Shown here piece after piece: positions 1-7,579 of a stretch of DNA of 64,000 nt. The first letter of the stretch is position 1. Every line of letters starts with the position of its first letter. The notes beneath the pieces are model-generated. The model had not been told where the DNA came from, made no database searches, and saw only the letters and a list, made by a program, of their open reading frames with translations. The translations under genes were made by a program, and so were the position numbers. The DNA is from CAWBOV01 sp963790525. Lineage in GTDB: Bacteria > Actinomycetota > Actinomycetes > Mycobacteriales > Jatrophihabitantaceae. The stretch is taken from assembly GCA_963790525.1 (NCBI GenBank), contig CAWBOV010000003.1, forward strand, positions 434,001 to 498,000. Direction: 5' to 3'.

Positions 1-1062
1 AAGAAGTCCGAACTGGTCCGCCTGATCGCGTACCTCACGTGGCCCGCGCTGCTCGGACCTGTGGTCGCCCCGGCGCTGGGCGGCATCCTCACGACCTACG
101 CCTCATGGCGCTGGATCTTCGTCGTCAACCTTCCGCTGGGTGTGGTCGCGTTCGCACTGTCGACCAGGCTCGTGCCGAACCTGCGTGCCGACGTGCGGCG
201 CCCGCTCGACGTCCCCGGGTTCGTGCTCAGTGGCGTCAGCCTGGTCGCCCTCGTCTATGCGATGGAGGAGATCGGCACCGGGCTGGGCGACGGACCTGTC
301 ATCGCCGGCGTGCTGGTGGTCGCCGCCGTGTTCGCGGTGTCAGCCGTCTGGCACCTGCGGCGCGCCGACCATCCGCTGCTCGACCTGTCCGTGTTCCGGA
401 TCGAGACCTTCCGGGTGACGGCGTCGGGCGGGTCCCTGTTCGCGATGGGCGTCAGCGCGGTGCCGTTCCTCGTCCCGCTGATGTTCCAGGACGCGTTCGG
501 GTGGACGCCGCTGAAGGCGGGCCTGCTGGTGCTGTGTGTGTTCGCCGGCAACGTCATGATCAAGCCGTTCACGACACCGTTGTTGAGGCGGTTCGGGTTC
601 CGCCCCGTCCTGATCGTCGACGGGATCCTGGTGGCCGTCACCATCGCCGCGTGCGGGCTGCTCACCGCCGGGACCCCGCTGGCGGCAATGATCGCCCTGC
701 TCTACCTGAGCGGCGTGTTCCGCTCCGTCGCCTTCACCGCCTACAACACGATCGCTTTCGCCGACGTCGGAGCCCCGCACATGGCGGACGCGAACACGCT
801 GTTCGTGACGGTGCAGCAGCTGACCATCGGCCTCGGCGTCGCCGTCGGCGCGCTGGCGTTGCAGACTGCCCGATCACTGCAGTCGCCGTTCGGGCTGGCC
901 GGCCACGCGACCGGCGCCTACCTGCTGGCCTTCGGCTTCGTCGGCCTTCTCGCGCTGCTTGCCGTGATCGAATCCCTGCGCCTGCCCGCCGGCGCAGGAT
1001 CGGTGGTGAGCGGGGTCGCCGCGCGGCCGCGGACGGGCCGGGCGGGCCGGAGCCTCGGCTAG
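1..1062 (+). CDS. DHA2-type MFS efflux transporter, 5' end missing
   Basis: Drug:proton antiporter of the 14-helix DHA2 class, cut by the left edge of the window; 353 residues remain and the reading frame is open from base 1. The first visible residues carry the motif-C-like stretch GPVVAPALGG followed by SWRWIFVVNLP, the standard signature between helices 5 and 6 of DHA2 pumps. About eight further hydrophobic helices follow, ending in an Arg-rich cytoplasmic tail. The stop codon is only 24 bp before the tRNA gene. The N-terminal third, with motif A, lies outside the window, so the substrate class cannot be refined. Secure as an MFS pump; the substrate is unknown. Confidence 0.9.
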   Translation, partial: KKSELVRLIAYLTWPALLGPVVAPALGGILTTYASWRWIFVVNLPLGVVAFALSTRLVPNLRADVRRPLDVPGFVLSGVSLVALVYAMEEIGTGLGDGPVIAGVLVVAAVFAVSAVWHLRRADHPLLDLSVFRIETFRVTASGGSLFAMGVSAVPFLVPLMFQDAFGWTPLKAGLLVLCVFAGNVMIKPFTTPLLRRFGFRPVLIVDGILVAVTIAACGLLTAGTPLAAMIALLYLSGVFRSVAFTAYNTIAFADVGAPHMADANTLFVTVQQLTIGLGVAVGALALQTARSLQSPFGLAGHATGAYLLAFGFVGLLALLAVIESLRLPAGAGSVVSGVAARPRTGRAGRSLG

Positions 1063-1086
1063 CATCTGCATGCCGCTCGGCGGCAA

Positions 1087-1160
1087 GGGGCGGTAGCTCA
1101 GCCGGTTAGAGCAGGGGACTCATAATCCCTGGGTCGTGGGTTCGAGTCCCACCCGCCCCA
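1087..1160 (+). tRNA. tRNA with CAU anticodon (Met elongator or Ile2)
   Basis: A 74-nt cloverleaf read directly from the sequence: acceptor GGGGCGG pairs with CCGCCCC, the D-arm contains AGCTCAGCCGGTTAGAGC, the anticodon loop is CTCATAA with CAT at 1121-1123, and the T-arm is GTGGGTTCGAGTCCCAC. The discriminator base is A and CCA is not encoded. The anticodon stem GGGGA/TCCCT and the flanking bases resemble E. coli tRNA-Ile2 (ileX), whose CAU anticodon is changed to lysidine by TilS, but elongator tRNA-Met has the same loop. Not an initiator, because the acceptor end is fully paired. The gene probably served as the attachment site for the recombinase that follows. Confidence 0.93.
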
Positions 1161-1175
1161 CAATCCCAGTAAATC

Positions 1176-1187
1176 CAGAGGCCTCTG
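1176..1187. promoter_or_regulatory. 12-bp perfect palindrome between tRNA and integrase
   Basis: CAGAGGCCTCTG is a perfect palindrome 15 bp past the tRNA, and CAGAGG recurs at about 1198-1203. It could be the processing or termination signal of the tRNA, or an arm-type site for the adjacent recombinase. Position is the only support for either role. Confidence 0.35.
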
Positions 1188-1248
1188 CGCTTATCAACAG
1201 AGGTTCGCAATCCCGCACACAGGCATTACAGACGAGTACACTCGACGC

Positions 1249-2166
1249 ATGCCGAAGGTGAAATCGCCCGCTACGGCGCCTCTCGTCGGGCTGCTGCCCG
1301 ACTGGCGGATCTCGCTGCGGGCCCGTGGGCGGTCGCTCGCCACCATCGCGTCGTACCTATCGGTGGGGGAGTCGTTCACCGACTATCTCGCCGCCAACGG
1401 GATGCCGGACGGGGCGGGGACGGTCGCGCGCGAGCACGTCGAGCAGTACCTGGCCGACATGCGCGAGCGCGGCCTGTCGCCGGCCACCGTGGCCAAGCAC
1501 TACCGCTCGTTGCAGCAACTATTCAAGTGGCTCACCGACGACGGCGAGATCGCTCGCTCGCCGATGGAGCGGATGAGCCCGCCGTCGGTTCCCGAGCAAC
1601 CGGTGCCGATTCTCGACGATGCGGCGCTGTCGGCATTGCTGGCTACGTGCAAGGGCAACACCTTCGAGAACCGTCGTGACACTGCGATCATCCGGTTGCT
1701 GCTCGACACCGGGATGCGGGCGGGCGAGCTGTGCGGACTGCGCGTCGAGGACGTCGACTTCGAGCATCAGGTCGCGCTCGTTGTCGGCAAGGGCGGGCGC
1801 AACCGTGCCTGCCCGTTCGGGTCGAAGACCGCCGACGCTCTGCGTCGGTACCTGCGCTTCCGTAGTCGTCACGACGCTGCGGACTCCTCGCCGTTCTGGC
1901 TCGGCAAGAAGGGACGAATGACCGACTCAGGGGTACGTCAGATGCTCGAACGACGGTGCGTAGACGCGGGGATTCCGCCCGTGCACCCGCACCAGTTCCG
2001 GCATACCTTCGCCCACGACTGGCTGGCCACCGGCGGGCAGGAGCACGACCTGATGCGGCTGGCGGGTTGGCGCTCGCGGGAGATGGTCGGGCGCTACGCC
2101 GCCTCTGCCGCGGACGGCCGGGCTCGCGACGCGCATCGACTCAAGGCCCGCGGGGATCGGCTCTGA
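1249..2166 (+). CDS. Tyrosine recombinase / phage-type integrase
   Basis: Site-specific recombinase of the lambda-integrase/XerC superfamily, 305 aa, full family length. The N-terminal core-binding (SAM-like) domain spans about residues 15-105 and the catalytic domain about 120-290. The whole active-site set is visible: Arg in TGMRAGELCGL (about R157), Lys in VGKGGRNR (about K181), HPHQFRH (about H248 and R251), Trp in LAGWRS (about W274) and the nucleophile in GRYAAS (about Y283). It lies 88 bp after the 3' end of a tRNA gene and reads away from it, the usual arrangement for an element integrated in a tRNA. It is followed after 18 bp by a toxin-antitoxin pair. All catalytic residues are intact, so it could be active. 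Confidence 0.92.
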   Translation: MPKVKSPATAPLVGLLPDWRISLRARGRSLATIASYLSVGESFTDYLAANGMPDGAGTVAREHVEQYLADMRERGLSPATVAKHYRSLQQLFKWLTDDGEIARSPMERMSPPSVPEQPVPILDDAALSALLATCKGNTFENRRDTAIIRLLLDTGMRAGELCGLRVEDVDFEHQVALVVGKGGRNRACPFGSKTADALRRYLRFRSRHDAADSSPFWLGKKGRMTDSGVRQMLERRCVDAGIPPVHPHQFRHTFAHDWLATGGQEHDLMRLAGWRSREMVGRYAASAADGRARDAHRLKARGDRL

Positions 2167-2179
2167 CGTGGCGAACCTT

Positions 2180-2200
2180 CGAGCATGTATGACATACTCG
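2180..2200. promoter_or_regulatory. Inverted repeat over the toxin start codon (putative TA operator)
   Basis: GTATG-A-CATAC (2187-2197) is a perfect inverted repeat nested in CGAG...CTCG (2180-2200). The start codon of the toxin gene (2185-2187) lies inside it. Type II antitoxins with a ribbon-helix-helix fold commonly repress their own operon from such a site; the assignment is inferred from symmetry and position. Confidence 0.5.
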
Positions 2201-2457
2201 ACGTGATCGGGATACGGGTTGTGCGTTCCGGCCGTCGACACAAGATCGGAGTCGCGCACATTGTGGCGGTGATGAACGCGGTGGATCCGATCCAGGTCGG
2301 CGATCAGTTGTTGTTCGTCGGAGTCGATGACCGCGGCATCGAACTGGAGATTATTGCGGTGCCGGACAACAGGAATCCTGAGACGCTGGCCGTCATTCAC
2401 GCGATGCCGACCGAGTTCAGAAGGGGACAGGGCGATGGCGAGAAAGACGAAGACTGA
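2185..2457 (+). CDS. Putative toxin of a type II toxin-antitoxin module
   Basis: Small 90-aa protein with a compact alpha/beta pattern: RRHKIGVAHIVAVMNAVDP, then LLFVGVDDRGIELEI, then LAVIHAMPTEF. The basic start, a DDRG turn between beta strands and a terminal IHAMP segment resemble small actinobacterial toxins loosely related to BrnT/RelE-like RNases; this is family recognition from memory, not a search. Its last 23 bases overlap the next gene, which encodes a ribbon-helix-helix protein, so the two are translationally coupled. The toxin-first order is as in BrnTA. There is no clear Shine-Dalgarno sequence before the ATG; translation may follow from the integrase 18 bp upstream or start leaderless. 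Confidence 0.6.
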   Translation: MYDILDVIGIRVVRSGRRHKIGVAHIVAVMNAVDPIQVGDQLLFVGVDDRGIELEIIAVPDNRNPETLAVIHAMPTEFRRGQGDGEKDED

Positions 2458-2761
2458 GTACGTGATCGGACCCGACCTCGACCTGGACGAGGAAGAGTTC
2501 ATCCTCAAGGATGGCCGCCGGCTCACCAACGAGCTCGCTGAGCAGATCGCCGAAGAGACGTTGGCCGAGGTCCGTCGCCGCAACCTGATCCCTGGCGGCA
2601 AGTCCTTGTCCGGCGGCTCGGTGCATTCCCCGCGCGTGCAGTTCAGGGTGCCGGAGGAGTTGCGCACGCAGGCAGAGCGAGTCGCCGAGGACGAGGGTGT
2701 CAGTCTTTCTGCACTGGCTCGGCACGCGCTCGAGGACTACGTGCGTTCGCGAGCTTCCTAG
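2435..2761 (+). CDS. Putative ribbon-helix-helix antitoxin
   Basis: 108 aa. The N-terminal part is acidic (DLDLDEEEF) and probably forms the toxin-binding arm. The C-terminal part (VQFRVPEELRTQAERVAEDE, then VSLSALARHALEDYV) matches the strand-helix-helix pattern of MetJ/Arc/CopG DNA-binding proteins. The ATG at 2435 is preceded by AGGGACAGGGCG and overlaps the toxin frame by 23 bp. The expected role is to neutralise the toxin and repress the pair at the inverted repeat covering the toxin start. An RHH fold at the C-terminus rather than the N-terminus fits BrnA-like antitoxins. Confidence 0.65.
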   Translation: MARKTKTEYVIGPDLDLDEEEFILKDGRRLTNELAEQIAEETLAEVRRRNLIPGGKSLSGGSVHSPRVQFRVPEELRTQAERVAEDEGVSLSALARHALEDYVRSRAS

Positions 2762-3113
2762 CGCGCTGCCCGTCGTCGTGCCTGGGCTGCCGCTCTGGAC
2801 ATGCGCAGCATGTGCGCCTGCATCGGCCTCGCGCTCGAATTTGGTCGAAGCGCTGCCCCGTCGCTTTGGCGAGTACGAGCCGTTCCGGCACAAGCTCCCG
2901 AATGCGATGCACGGCTCTGGTTAGAAGGCCGGCAGTGGCGGAGCGTTCCCAGTCGTGAGCATGGTGCACACCTTTGCGCGCCGGGGTTACGTGGCTTTCT
3001 GGGTCGTTCCTGTCGACTGACACGCTGTCCAAGCGCGCGCCCTCCGTGCGCGCCACGCGGGCTAGGCGCGCGGGGATGCCCGCATGTGCGGCACCTGGGC
3101 ACGGCCACGCTGC
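2762..3113. other. Non-coding or decayed stretch after the TA pair
   Basis: About 350 bp with no convincing gene on either strand. Short frames exist (for example minus-strand 2700-3056) but they lack a ribosome binding site and a recognisable domain, and they overlap the antitoxin. The base composition is less extreme than in the flanking core genes. It may be the right-hand remnant of the tRNA-linked element. I looked for a second copy of the tRNA 3' end (an attR) here by eye and found none. Confidence 0.5.
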
Positions 3114-4082
3114 TCAGGAACAGCGGGGAGTCGCGCCGCTGCGGGTGGCGAGTCGGGCTGCTCCGATGGCGCCGCCGTAGTCGTCGAGCGCGGTGGCGAC
3201 GATGTCCACGCACGGGATCCACCGCTCGAGCGGCGCGAGCGCGGTGTCGATGGCTGCTCGGTACAGCGGGAGGTAGCGGGCGGCGCTCCCGCCGAGGACG
3301 ACCAGGCTCGGGGCGTACAGCGCGAGCACCGTCCCCAGGCCGTCGGCGACAGCCCGGCCGTAGGCGGCGAACGTCGCGAGGGATTCGGCGTCACCGGAGC
3401 CGGCCCGGTCGGCCAGATCGCCGATGGCCGCAGGGTCGGACGGCGCGCGACCGAGTAGCGCGGAGGCCGCACGTTGCAGCACCTGACGGGACGCGGCTTG
3501 TTCCCAGCAGGCCGGTCGCCCGCAGTAGCAGGGCGTCGTCGGCAGGTCGACGGCGATGTGGCCGCCTTCGGGATGTGTGCCATCGGCACGTCGGAAGGGC
3601 CGATCGCCGTCGAGCAGGCACACGCCGATGCCGGTGCCGAGGGTGACGTGCAGTGACCGTGACACGTCCCGGGCCGCGCCGACGAGATGTTCGGCCAGGG
3701 CGGCGCAGACGGCGTCGTTGTCGATGACCACCTGCCCGTCGGTGAGGTCGGCAATCCCGTCGATGACGGGCCAGCCGGTGAAGGCCGGCAGCGTGTCGGG
3801 GTTGCGGATGACGCCCTCCCGGTCGATGGGACCACTGGCGCCGATGCCGATCGCGACCGGCCGCCGGCCACCGGACACCGCCTCGATGTGGTGCCGCAGG
3901 AACGCGACCATCTCCTCCCGCTCGCCGCGCGCCGGGGTCGGCTCGACGTGGCTCGCGACTACCCGGTAGGTCCCCGGGTCGAGCGCGACGAAGCGCGTGC
4001 CGGTGCCACCGATATCGATCCCGACGACGACACCGGCGGGCGATGCGGCGGTGGCGGTGTCGCCGGCGATCGATCCGGGCAT
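3114..4082 (-). CDS. ROK-family sugar kinase
   Basis: 322-aa cytosolic kinase of the ROK family (hexose and amino-sugar kinases and related repressors). The phosphate-binding motif DIGGTGTRF is at about residues 23-31, the sugar-binding HPEGGHIAVD at about 170, and the ROK zinc motif is CYCGRPACWEQ at about 185-195. There is no N-terminal winged helix, so it is an enzyme rather than a repressor. It is the last gene of the APC-DeoR-GMC-SIS-ROK operon; its ATG shares one base with the stop of the SIS gene (TGATG), so the two are translationally coupled. In context it probably phosphorylates the sugar or sugar-amine that the SIS protein then cleaves or isomerises. The substrate is not readable from sequence. 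Confidence 0.88.
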   Translation of the reverse strand: MPGSIAGDTATAASPAGVVVGIDIGGTGTRFVALDPGTYRVVASHVEPTPARGEREEMVAFLRHHIEAVSGGRRPVAIGIGASGPIDREGVIRNPDTLPAFTGWPVIDGIADLTDGQVVIDNDAVCAALAEHLVGAARDVSRSLHVTLGTGIGVCLLDGDRPFRRADGTHPEGGHIAVDLPTTPCYCGRPACWEQAASRQVLQRAASALLGRAPSDPAAIGDLADRAGSGDAESLATFAAYGRAVADGLGTVLALYAPSLVVLGGSAARYLPLYRAAIDTALAPLERWIPCVDIVATALDDYGGAIGAARLATRSGATPRCS

Positions 4083-5155
4083 CAGATCGTGGTGGTGATC
4101 TTGCTGCCGTGGACGAACGCCCCCGGCGTGACACCGTTGGCGCGCGCGACGGACACCGCGAACAGCTCGGCCACGACCGAACTGGCAGCCGCGAAGGCGA
4201 GCTCGCTGGTGCCGCCGATCGGGACGGTGATCGTGGCCGGGAAGTCGACGTTGCCCACGACGAGAACCTGCGAACCGGTGTCGATCAGGTCGGCGGCGAG
4301 CCGGTGCAGGCTGGCGTCGGACCCGTCGCGTTCCGGTGCGAAGATCATCACGGTGAGCCCGTCACCGGCCAGCTCGAACGGACCGTGGCGGAACTGCCCG
4401 CCGATGTAGCCCTCCGCGGCGACCTTCGCCGACTCCTTGGTGATCAGAGCGGCGAACTCGGCCGTCCCGGAGCTGTCGCGGGCCCCGATATAGGCCAGCC
4501 GTCGAGCCGGGTGCCGCGTTGCGGTGAGCGCGTAGGTGTCCAGGTCGACGCGCTCGATGACGTCCTGAACGGCTGCGGCGGCGTCGGGCAGCTCCGCATC
4601 CCGCACGGCTACGATGTCCCCGCCGTCGAACGCGGCCCGGATCAGCCGGTGCACCGCGAGGGTGTTGAGGTAGCTCTTCGTACTGACCGTCGCCTCCGCC
4701 CCACTGTGCAGCGGCAGGAAGACATCCGCGGCCCGGGCGAGCGGGCTGGCCTCGTCGTTGGCCACGGCAGCCAGGGCGGCCGGGCTGATCCGTCCCGACC
4801 GGCGACGTTCCAGCAGTTCGGTCACCTCGCCGCTCGCGCCGGACTGGGAGGTGACGATCAGCAGGGTGTCTTCGGTGATCAGGCGGTCGTTGTCGAGCAA
4901 CTGCCCGGTGTCGACGGTCCAGGCGTCGTGGCCCAGCGCGACGAGGTGCCGCCAGGTCGGCAGAGCCGCGAAATGCGATGACCCCATGCCGGTGAGCACG
5001 ATCCGGTCCCACGCCGTCCCGGTCAGCTCGGCGAGCGGCAGCGAAGTGGAGCCGGCGAGCCGGCGCAGGGCCTCGGGCTGTTCGGCGATGTTGATCTCGA
5101 ACGGCGTCGTGTCGGCGGGTGTCACGGATGCAGTCTCTCCTAGAACGGTGGTCAT
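4082..5155 (-). CDS. Double-SIS-domain sugar-phosphate isomerase/deglycase (GlmS/FrlB/AgaS-like)
   Basis: 357 aa with two SIS domains and no glutaminase domain, as in FrlB and AgaS and unlike full-length GlmS. Visible motifs: GMGSSHFAALP, the phosphate loop SQSGASGE, STKSYLN (GlmS has ASTKAFT here) and QFRHGPFEL (GlmS ELKHGP). The C-terminus carries GVTPGAFVHGSKIT. The family acts on amino-sugar phosphates or 6-phosphofructosamines by isomerisation and deamination. The ATG overlaps the GMC stop by 4 bp (ATGA) and the stop shares a base with the ROK start, so the three enzymes are made together. With an APC permease in the operon, the closest functional analogy is fructoselysine deglycase FrlB; this is an inference. 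Confidence 0.82.
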   Translation of the reverse strand: MTTVLGETASVTPADTTPFEINIAEQPEALRRLAGSTSLPLAELTGTAWDRIVLTGMGSSHFAALPTWRHLVALGHDAWTVDTGQLLDNDRLITEDTLLIVTSQSGASGEVTELLERRRSGRISPAALAAVANDEASPLARAADVFLPLHSGAEATVSTKSYLNTLAVHRLIRAAFDGGDIVAVRDAELPDAAAAVQDVIERVDLDTYALTATRHPARRLAYIGARDSSGTAEFAALITKESAKVAAEGYIGGQFRHGPFELAGDGLTVMIFAPERDGSDASLHRLAADLIDTGSQVLVVGNVDFPATITVPIGGTSELAFAAASSVVAELFAVSVARANGVTPGAFVHGSKITTTI

Positions 5156-6699
5156 GACGCGTGTGCTCCGGCGAACCCCGAGGTGGCGATCGCGGACGGC
5201 GGCACGTCGAGCAGGCCGGCGGCGATGCGCGCGCCGATCATGGCGATCGGCAGGTTCGGATTTCCACGGGTGATGGCGGGCATGATCGAGGCATCGGCGA
5301 CGTAGAGGCCGCTCACCCCGTGCACGGCGCCCGAGGCGTCGACGACGGCGGCAGGATCGCCGACCGGCCCCATCGCACAGGTCCCCGCGGGGTGGCAGTA
5401 GTTGACGATGTCGTCGAGGGGGTCACCAGCGGTGGCTTCGGCGCCCAGCAGTTCGGCCAGTTCGGGGACCGCGCACATCGAGCGCAGCAGGTCCAGGGAT
5501 TCAGCCAGGACGGTGCGGTCGTGCCCGTCCGGATCCGTGCCGTAACGGTGGTCGATCAGCGGGTCGACCGACGGATCGGCGCCGGCGATCGTCACCGTTC
5601 CTTCCGATCTGGCGCGCATCGCCCCGCCGTACAGGCTGATCGGGGGGAGGCCCGGGTGACCCGTGTTCGCTCCGGCCACCATGAAGACGTGGATGTCGTA
5701 GGGCCCGTCGTCACACAGGCTGGATCGGGCGCGGCCGAGGCTCTGCTCATCGGGGTTCCACTCCTTGGCGGCCAGCTCGTCGAGCAGGCCCTCCTTGCCG
5801 TGGAAGTGCAGTCCGACGCAGGCATGGTCCAGCAGGTGCCGCCCGACGCCGGGCCGGTCGGCCACCACGTCGATGCCCAGCGCGGTCAGGTCGGCGGCCG
5901 GTCCGACGCCGGAGCGGAGCAGGAGCGCGGGGGAGTGGTACGCGCCTCCCGCCACGACCACGCGTGCGGCCCGGATCGCCCGCCGCCCGTCCGGTCCGTC
6001 GACCTCGACGCCGACGACGCGGCGGTCCTCGAACAGCAGCCGGCGCACGGAGGTGTTGCCGGCGATCGTCAGGTTCGGCCGGGCGCGGACAGGGTCGAGG
6101 AACGCGAACGCGGCGTTCCACCGAACCCCGTCGACGATGTTGACCGGCATCGGCCCGATCCCCACGCCGGCCTCGATGTCGTCGAGGTCGTCGGCGAAGG
6201 GCAACCCGACGGCGAGCCCGGCCCGCACGAACGCCTCCTGCGCCGAGGTCAGCTCCTCCATCCGGTAGCGGCGCACCCGGAACCGGTCGCGGACCCACTC
6301 GAGGAGCGGTTCGACGCTGGCCGCATCCCAGCCCGGGTTCCCCCGCCGCGCCCAGTCGTCGTAGTCCGCACGCGCACTGATCGACGCGGTACAGCCGTTG
6401 TGGGACGAGCACCCGCCCACGACCTTGGCTCGCGGCAGGTCCAGCACCCGTCCGGGCGTGGCCTGCCCGACCAGGTCGTAGTCGTGCGAGAGCGGGATGT
6501 CCTTGGCGTTCAGCACATCGGCCGGCCAGCCGCCCTCCTGGAAGGGGCCGTAGTCCGGGCCGGCTTCGAGCACCAGGATCGACGAGTCGCTGTGCGCGGC
6601 GAGCACGCCGGTGAAGGCGGCACCGCCGGTTCCGGCGCCGACGACGATCGTGTCGACCTCGTCGGGCAGAGCTGGTTGGGGCAGAGCTGATGTGGGCAT
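5152..6699 (-). CDS. GMC-family FAD oxidoreductase (choline dehydrogenase-like)
   Basis: 515 aa. The FAD dinucleotide-binding motif TIVVGAGTGGAAF is at about residues 16-28, the GMC signature region LPRAKVVGGCSSHNG at about 85, and the C-terminal catalytic region has YCHPAGTCAMGP (active-site His) and RGNPNLP. It oxidises an alcohol or sugar-type hydroxyl with FAD; the electron acceptor is unknown. The start at 6699 is chosen because AAGGAG lies 9-10 bases upstream; longer frames have no such site. It overlaps the SIS gene by 4 bp. No export signal is visible, so it is probably cytosolic and acts on an imported substrate. A GMC enzyme is unexpected beside SIS and ROK genes and is the odd member of the operon. 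Confidence 0.88.
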   Translation of the reverse strand: MPTSALPQPALPDEVDTIVVGAGTGGAAFTGVLAAHSDSSILVLEAGPDYGPFQEGGWPADVLNAKDIPLSHDYDLVGQATPGRVLDLPRAKVVGGCSSHNGCTASISARADYDDWARRGNPGWDAASVEPLLEWVRDRFRVRRYRMEELTSAQEAFVRAGLAVGLPFADDLDDIEAGVGIGPMPVNIVDGVRWNAAFAFLDPVRARPNLTIAGNTSVRRLLFEDRRVVGVEVDGPDGRRAIRAARVVVAGGAYHSPALLLRSGVGPAADLTALGIDVVADRPGVGRHLLDHACVGLHFHGKEGLLDELAAKEWNPDEQSLGRARSSLCDDGPYDIHVFMVAGANTGHPGLPPISLYGGAMRARSEGTVTIAGADPSVDPLIDHRYGTDPDGHDRTVLAESLDLLRSMCAVPELAELLGAEATAGDPLDDIVNYCHPAGTCAMGPVGDPAAVVDASGAVHGVSGLYVADASIMPAITRGNPNLPIAMIGARIAAGLLDVPPSAIATSGFAGAHAS

Positions 6700-6764
6700 G
6701 GCGTTGCGCTCCTTCGTGGACGGCGCGTCCTGGAGGCCTCCCGGTGGGGGAGGGAGGGCGGCGC

Positions 6765-7523
6765 TCAGGCGAGTCGGAGCAGTGTGCCGTCGACCTGCAC
6801 GGCGCGGCGCTGCTCGGTGGTGACTTCGGTGTCGCTGACGATGAGGTCGATCTGATCCAGACCGGCGACGCGGGCGAACGCCGTCTGCCCGAACTTGGAT
6901 GAGTCGCAGGCCACGATGCACCGCGCGGACACGGTCAGCGCGGCCCGCTTCACGGCGGCGTCGTCGACGTTCCATTCGGTGACGCCGGCGCCCGCGTCGA
7001 TGGCCGAGGCGGTCATGACGTAGGTGTCGAAGCGGTAGTCGAGCAGGGTCCGCTCGGTAGCCGGCCCGACGAAGGACTGCTCGCCGTGACGGACCTGGCC
7101 GCCGGGCACCATCACCGTCGTCTCCGGCGACGAGGCCAGGATCGCCGCGATCTGGAGGTTCAGCGCGCAGACGGTCAGGTGCCGCCCGACCAGCGCCTCG
7201 GCGATGGCGGCCCCGGTGCTGCCGGCGTCGAGGATGATCGTCTGGCCGTCGACGATCTCGGCCGCGATCGCCGCCGCGATGGCCCGCTTGGCGGGGAGGT
7301 TGAGCCGGGACCGCAGCGCGTACGGCGGTTCGAAGCTGCCGCTCTGGATGCGGACCGCGCCGCCATGGGTACGCCGCAGCAGCCCGTCGCTCTCGAGTTG
7401 GGCCAGGTCCCGACGGATCGTCATCTCCGAGACGGAGAACCGGGTGCTCAGGTCGGCGATGGTCAGCTTCCCGCGGGCATTCAGCAGGCCCAGGATGCTC
7501 TGGTGACGTTGCTCGGCCTGCAT
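6765..7523 (-). CDS. DeoR/GlpR-family transcriptional repressor
   Basis: 252 aa. The N-terminal DeoR winged helix is clear: QSILGLLNARGKLTIADLS, then SVSEMTIRRDL and RRTHGGAV (residues about 5-60). The C-terminal sugar-phosphate sensor domain has LDAGSTGAAIA and ends in KFGQTAFARVAGLDQIDLI, the family's effector-binding pocket, which usually recognises a phosphorylated sugar. The ATG at 7523 has GGAG 8 bases upstream. It lies inside the operon between permease and GMC genes, so it is probably autoregulated through the GAACAT/ATGTTC boxes upstream of the permease. The effector is likely the product of the ROK kinase or SIS enzyme. Confidence 0.9.
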   Translation of the reverse strand: MQAEQRHQSILGLLNARGKLTIADLSTRFSVSEMTIRRDLAQLESDGLLRRTHGGAVRIQSGSFEPPYALRSRLNLPAKRAIAAAIAAEIVDGQTIILDAGSTGAAIAEALVGRHLTVCALNLQIAAILASSPETTVMVPGGQVRHGEQSFVGPATERTLLDYRFDTYVMTASAIDAGAGVTEWNVDDAAVKRAALTVSARCIVACDSSKFGQTAFARVAGLDQIDLIVSDTEVTTEQRRAVQVDGTLLRLA

Positions 7524-7579
7524 GTCGGTTCTCCGTCCGGTCGTGAGGTGCGTGTCGGGTGCGATGGGCGCGGTGAACG

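Noticed and set aside
2700..3056. 118-codon minus-strand frame after the antitoxin
   Set aside because: Overlaps the antitoxin, no ribosome site, no recognisable domain; perhaps a remnant but not a gene I can support.
3114..4082. ROK-family transcriptional repressor
   Set aside because: No N-terminal winged helix; it begins almost directly with the DIGGT kinase motif, so it is an enzyme.
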